From: Lentzea sp.
GTDB taxonomy: Bacteria > Actinomycetota > Actinomycetes > Mycobacteriales > Pseudonocardiaceae
Direction: 5' to 3'
Assembly (NCBI GenBank): GCA_030146905.1
Contig: JASLAV010000740.1
Location: 1-9,792 of the forward strand
Length of the DNA: 9,792 nt
A program made the translations under genes and the position numbers. The notes beneath the pieces were generated by a model, which had not been told where the DNA came from, ran no database searches, and worked only from the letters and a program-made list of their open reading frames with translations. Shown here in pieces: positions 7,952 through 9,792 of this stretch (position 1 is its first letter; the number at the start of each line of letters is the position of its first letter).

Positions 7952-8481
7952 GACGCGACCCTCCCCGAACTGTTGTCGAGCTTCTCCACGATGGTGCGCA
8001 GTGTCGCGAGACCGCGCGCCGTCTGGCTTTTGACCGTTCCCTCGGAGCACGCCATCGCCACCGCCACCTCGGCGACCGACAGGTCCTCGAAATAACGCAG
8101 CACGAGCACCGCCCGTTGCCGCGGGGGCACCTGCAGCAACGCGGTGTGCACGAGCTCACGTGCCCACAGCTTCGCGCTGGTGGTGTCCGGGTCCACGGTG
8201 GCGTCCGCGGCGTCCGGCAGCTCCCCGTCGCGCTGCTCCGCCCTGCGCCACGGCCTGCGCTTCTCGTCCAGCCAGGTGCGCAGCAGCACCTTGCGGGCGT
8301 ACGCGATCAGGTTGTCGAGGTCCTTGATGCGCTTCCAGGCCACGTACATCTTCATGAGGCTCGACTGCATCAGGTCCTCAGCCGTGTGCCAGTCGCCGCA
8401 GAACAAGTAGGCAGTGCGCCGCAAAGACGCGGCATTGGCTGCCGCGAACTCGCGAAAGCCCTGCTCGTCGGCCTTGCGCAT
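7948..8481 (-). CDS. SigE-family RNA polymerase sigma factor (ECF type)
   Basis: A 177-residue group IV sigma factor with only regions 2 and 4. Region 2 spans about 8-77 and shows the usual core: LRRTAYLFCGDWHTAEDLMQ, then a Tyr-Val-Ala-Trp block and a LIAYARKVLLRTWLDEKRR helix for -10 recognition. Region 4 spans about 108-165: VPPRQRAVLVLRYFEDLSVAEVA and the helix-turn-helix with SEGTVKSQTARGLATLR at 146-162. Length and wording fit the SigE family found in streptomycetes and relatives, whose founding member answers cell-envelope stress; the signal here is unknown. The ATG at 8481 has GAGGGG six bases upstream. The downstream membrane protein is coupled by GTGA. An ECF-like promoter lies just upstream, suggesting self-activation. 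A TetR gene ends 57 bases before it. Confidence 0.94.
   Translation of the reverse strand: MRKADEQGFREFAAANAASLRRTAYLFCGDWHTAEDLMQSSLMKMYVAWKRIKDLDNLIAYARKVLLRTWLDEKRRPWRRAEQRDGELPDAADATVDPDTTSAKLWARELVHTALLQVPPRQRAVLVLRYFEDLSVAEVAVAMACSEGTVKSQTARGLATLRTIVEKLDNSSGRVAS
7959..7966 (-). promoter_or_regulatory. Ribosome binding site for the sigma-coupled membrane protein
   Basis: GGGGAGGG, read on the minus strand inside the last codons of the sigma factor gene, stands seven bases before the GTG at 7951. It fixes that start and excludes longer upstream readings of the same frame. Confidence 0.7.
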
Positions 8482-8509
8482 GCGATCCCCTCTCGCGTCC
8501 TCAACCAGG

Positions 8510-8530
8510 GGAACGCGTCAGCGGAACGCG
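8510..8530. repeat. Tandem GGAACGCG direct repeat in the sigma promoter region
   Basis: GGAACGCG occurs at 8510-8517 and again at 8523-8530, a 13-base period. It overlaps the proposed -10 element and spacer of the sigma factor promoter. CGCGTC also recurs nearby (8494-8499 and 8514-8519), with its complement GACGCG at 8547-8552. The direct repeat could be a repressor or activator site, for example for the neighbouring TetR protein, although TetR operators are normally palindromic. Confidence 0.4.
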
Positions 8531-8537
8531 GGGTTGC
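8510..8537 (-). promoter_or_regulatory. Candidate ECF-type promoter of the sigma factor gene
   Basis: On the minus strand GCAACC (8537-8532) is followed after 16 bases by CGTTCC (8515-8510). The AAC-containing -35 and CGT-containing -10, with this spacing, resemble promoters read by ECF sigma factors including the SigE type. Transcription would begin near 8503 and leave a leader of about 20 bases holding the ribosome binding site. The site begins right after the TetR stop codon. Match seen by eye only; autoregulation is inferred. Confidence 0.4.
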
Positions 8538-8538
8538 A

Positions 8539-9123
8539 TCACCCGTGACGCGAAAGCGCCGAACGGAGCATCCTGGCCGCCACCCCGCGCGGGTCCGACT
8601 TCAGCTCGATGAACGAGTTGACGACCGAGCCGTCCACGAGCGCGATCAGCTCCTCGACGCGGTCGCGCGCGATTCCGCGGCCCGAGCGGGTGAGGATCTC
8701 GGCGATCAGCTCGTGCAGCTCCTTGGACAGCACGCGCATCAGCGGCCGCAGGTACGGGCGGCGGCCGGTCGCGACGAGGCGTTCGTAGCGCAGCAGCATC
8801 GTCTCGGTGTCCGTGACGGCCTCGCCGACGAGCAGGTCGAGGATGAACTCGATCAGCACGTCGTCGTCGGACAGCCGCTCCGACGTCGTCGCGAGGCGGT
8901 GCCTGCAGCTCTCCAGCTCGCTGCGGCCGTGGAACTCGACCGCGGCGGTGACGAGCTCGTCCAGCGAGTCGAAGTAGTACGTGGTCGACGCGAGCGGCAG
9001 ACCTGCGCGTTCGGCGACCGCGCGGTGCCTGACCGCGTCGAACCCGCCCTCCACGAGCAGGCGGGCCGCGGCCTCCACGAGCGCCTGCCGCCTGCGCTCA
9101 CCCTTCGGGGTTGCTGCCGTCAT
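8539..9123 (-). CDS. TetR-family transcriptional regulator
   Basis: A 194-residue one-component repressor. The N-terminal DNA-binding domain covers about 9-56: helix 1 RRQALVEAAARLLVEGGFDAV, then helix-turn-helix residues about 33-51 ending in the family hallmark STTYYF followed by DSLDEL. The remaining all-helical part is the ligand-binding and dimerisation domain; its ligand is not readable from the sequence. The ATG at 9123 places helix 1 where expected; no good ribosome binding site precedes it. The gene lies 27 bases after the stop of the membrane protein gene on its upstream side and 57 bases before the sigma factor start, all on one strand, so it may be co-transcribed with either. TetR proteins often control an adjacent gene, but no transporter or enzyme lies next to it here apart from the sigma module. 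Confidence 0.93.
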   Translation of the reverse strand: MTAATPKGERRRQALVEAAARLLVEGGFDAVRHRAVAERAGLPLASTTYYFDSLDELVTAAVEFHGRSELESCRHRLATTSERLSDDDVLIEFILDLLVGEAVTDTETMLLRYERLVATGRRPYLRPLMRVLSKELHELIAEILTRSGRGIARDRVEELIALVDGSVVNSFIELKSDPRGVAARMLRSALSRHG

Positions 9124-9150
9124 AGTCGAGCCAGGGTACTGGGCGTCCGC

Positions 9151-9792
9151 TCAGAACCGCGGGGCCAGTGCGTCGGCGAACCTCTTGGCCTGGCCTTTCA
9201 GCTCGCCGTCGCCCCGGGTGAACACGTAGAGGTCCTGCCCCCGGGCGGTCCTGACCTTCTCGGCGCCGGCGGGCGGCACGAACTCGTCCGGCGTGACGAT
9301 CGCGGTGATCACGAGGCCGTCGATCGTGAACGCGGCCGAGCGCGAGCCGGGCGAGCACGTCACCGACGGCGGCTCCGCGAAGTCCGGTGAGACCGAAAGC
9401 TCGCCGGCGAGGGCGTCCGCGAGCTCCCGGTCCACCGCCGCGCAGCCCTGCACTGCGCGTGCACCGGTCGAGAAACCGGTGCTTCCCGGCGTCGACACGT
9501 CCCCCTGCGTGGACGGGGCGTCGCCAGGGAAGTCCTTGGTCGGAGGCTGTACCTCCATCAGCGTCATCGGCGATTCTGCCGTGTTGTCCTTCTGCTGCCC
9601 AGGCGCCGCGCTGTTCGACGCGGTCTCGTCCTGGCCGTACCAGGAGTTGGCAGCCAGGACCCCGCCGAAACCCAGCACGACGACCAAAGTGGTGCCGGCG
9701 GCGATCGAGTTGCGCCTGCGCAGCGTGGCGCGCCGCGAAGCCGTGCGGACGTCGCCCGCGTCGAAGGACGCCGGTGGTGCGTCGTGTGCGGC
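9151..9792 (-). CDS. Single-pass membrane protein, 5' end outside the window
   Basis: The last 213 codons of a gene that continues past the right edge; a TTG at 9687 could be misread as a start, but the frame stays open and coding-like up to base 9792. The visible N-terminal part is cytoplasmic and ends with a basic cluster (about fragment residues 16-27, RTASRRATLRRR), followed by one hydrophobic segment at about 29-48. The outer part begins with a low-complexity Ser/Pro/Gln/Thr stretch (about 50-110) and ends in a small folded domain with two cysteines (fragment 117 and 146). I do not recognise the domain. The topology, with a basic inner stop, one membrane pass and two outer cysteines, is the same as in the sigma-coupled membrane protein further left. 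A sigma factor gene immediately upstream, beyond the window, would fit but cannot be seen. Confidence 0.72.
   Translation of the reverse strand, partial: AAHDAPPASFDAGDVRTASRRATLRRRNSIAAGTTLVVVLGFGGVLAANSWYGQDETASNSAAPGQQKDNTAESPMTLMEVQPPTKDFPGDAPSTQGDVSTPGSTGFSTGARAVQGCAAVDRELADALAGELSVSPDFAEPPSVTCSPGSRSAAFTIDGLVITAIVTPDEFVPPAGAEKVRTARGQDLYVFTRGDGELKGQAKRFADALAPRF

Noticed and set aside
8482..8538. An intrinsic terminator after the TetR gene.
   Set aside because: The only arms found, CAACC (8502-8506) and GGTTG (8532-8536), are short with a 25-base loop and no T-run follows.

Overview
The window is high-GC DNA with strong G/C preference at third codon positions, many GTG starts and many 4-base GTGA gene overlaps. 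This points to an actinomycete. The SigE-type sigma factor (a family largely confined to Streptomyces and relatives), the paired DUF2334-like and MOSC genes and the Thr/Pro-rich envelope proteins fit a filamentous group such as Pseudonocardiaceae. That placement is inference; no rRNA or marker gene here fixes the genus. The region reads as ordinary chromosome: about 95% coding, no insertion sequence, integrase, tRNA, CRISPR array or prophage gene.

Left part (1-2900): an NAD(P)-dependent epimerase/reductase (+) converges, with a 17-base overlap, on a secreted trypsin-like serine protease (-). The protease diverges from a small metallo-beta-lactamase-fold hydrolase (+) across a 66-base spacer that holds nested inverted repeats. 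The hydrolase converges, with a 38-base overlap, on a DUF2334/polysaccharide-deacetylase-like protein (-).

Middle (2856-4961): the DUF2334-like gene is translationally coupled (GTGA) to purC, SAICAR synthase of de novo purine synthesis. Divergent from purC is a small membrane-anchored Thr/Pro-rich protein of unknown function, which meets the next leftward gene tail to tail with a 4-base overlap.

Right part (4958-9792): six genes all on the minus strand in one tight array, in transcription order: a truncated single-pass membrane protein (running off the right edge), a TetR-family regulator, a SigE-family sigma factor, a single-pass membrane protein coupled to it (candidate sensor/anti-sigma partner), purB (adenylosuccinate lyase) and a MOSC-domain protein coupled to purB. 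The sigma factor has a plausible ECF-type promoter directly upstream.

The most interesting theme is that both purine genes, purB and purC, carry a coupled downstream passenger (MOSC protein; degenerate deacetylase-like protein), and that purB lies directly behind a sigma factor/membrane-protein pair. This could tie purine supply to an envelope signal, but it may also be simple gene packing. I see no clear evidence of a wholly new defence, mobile or biosynthetic system.
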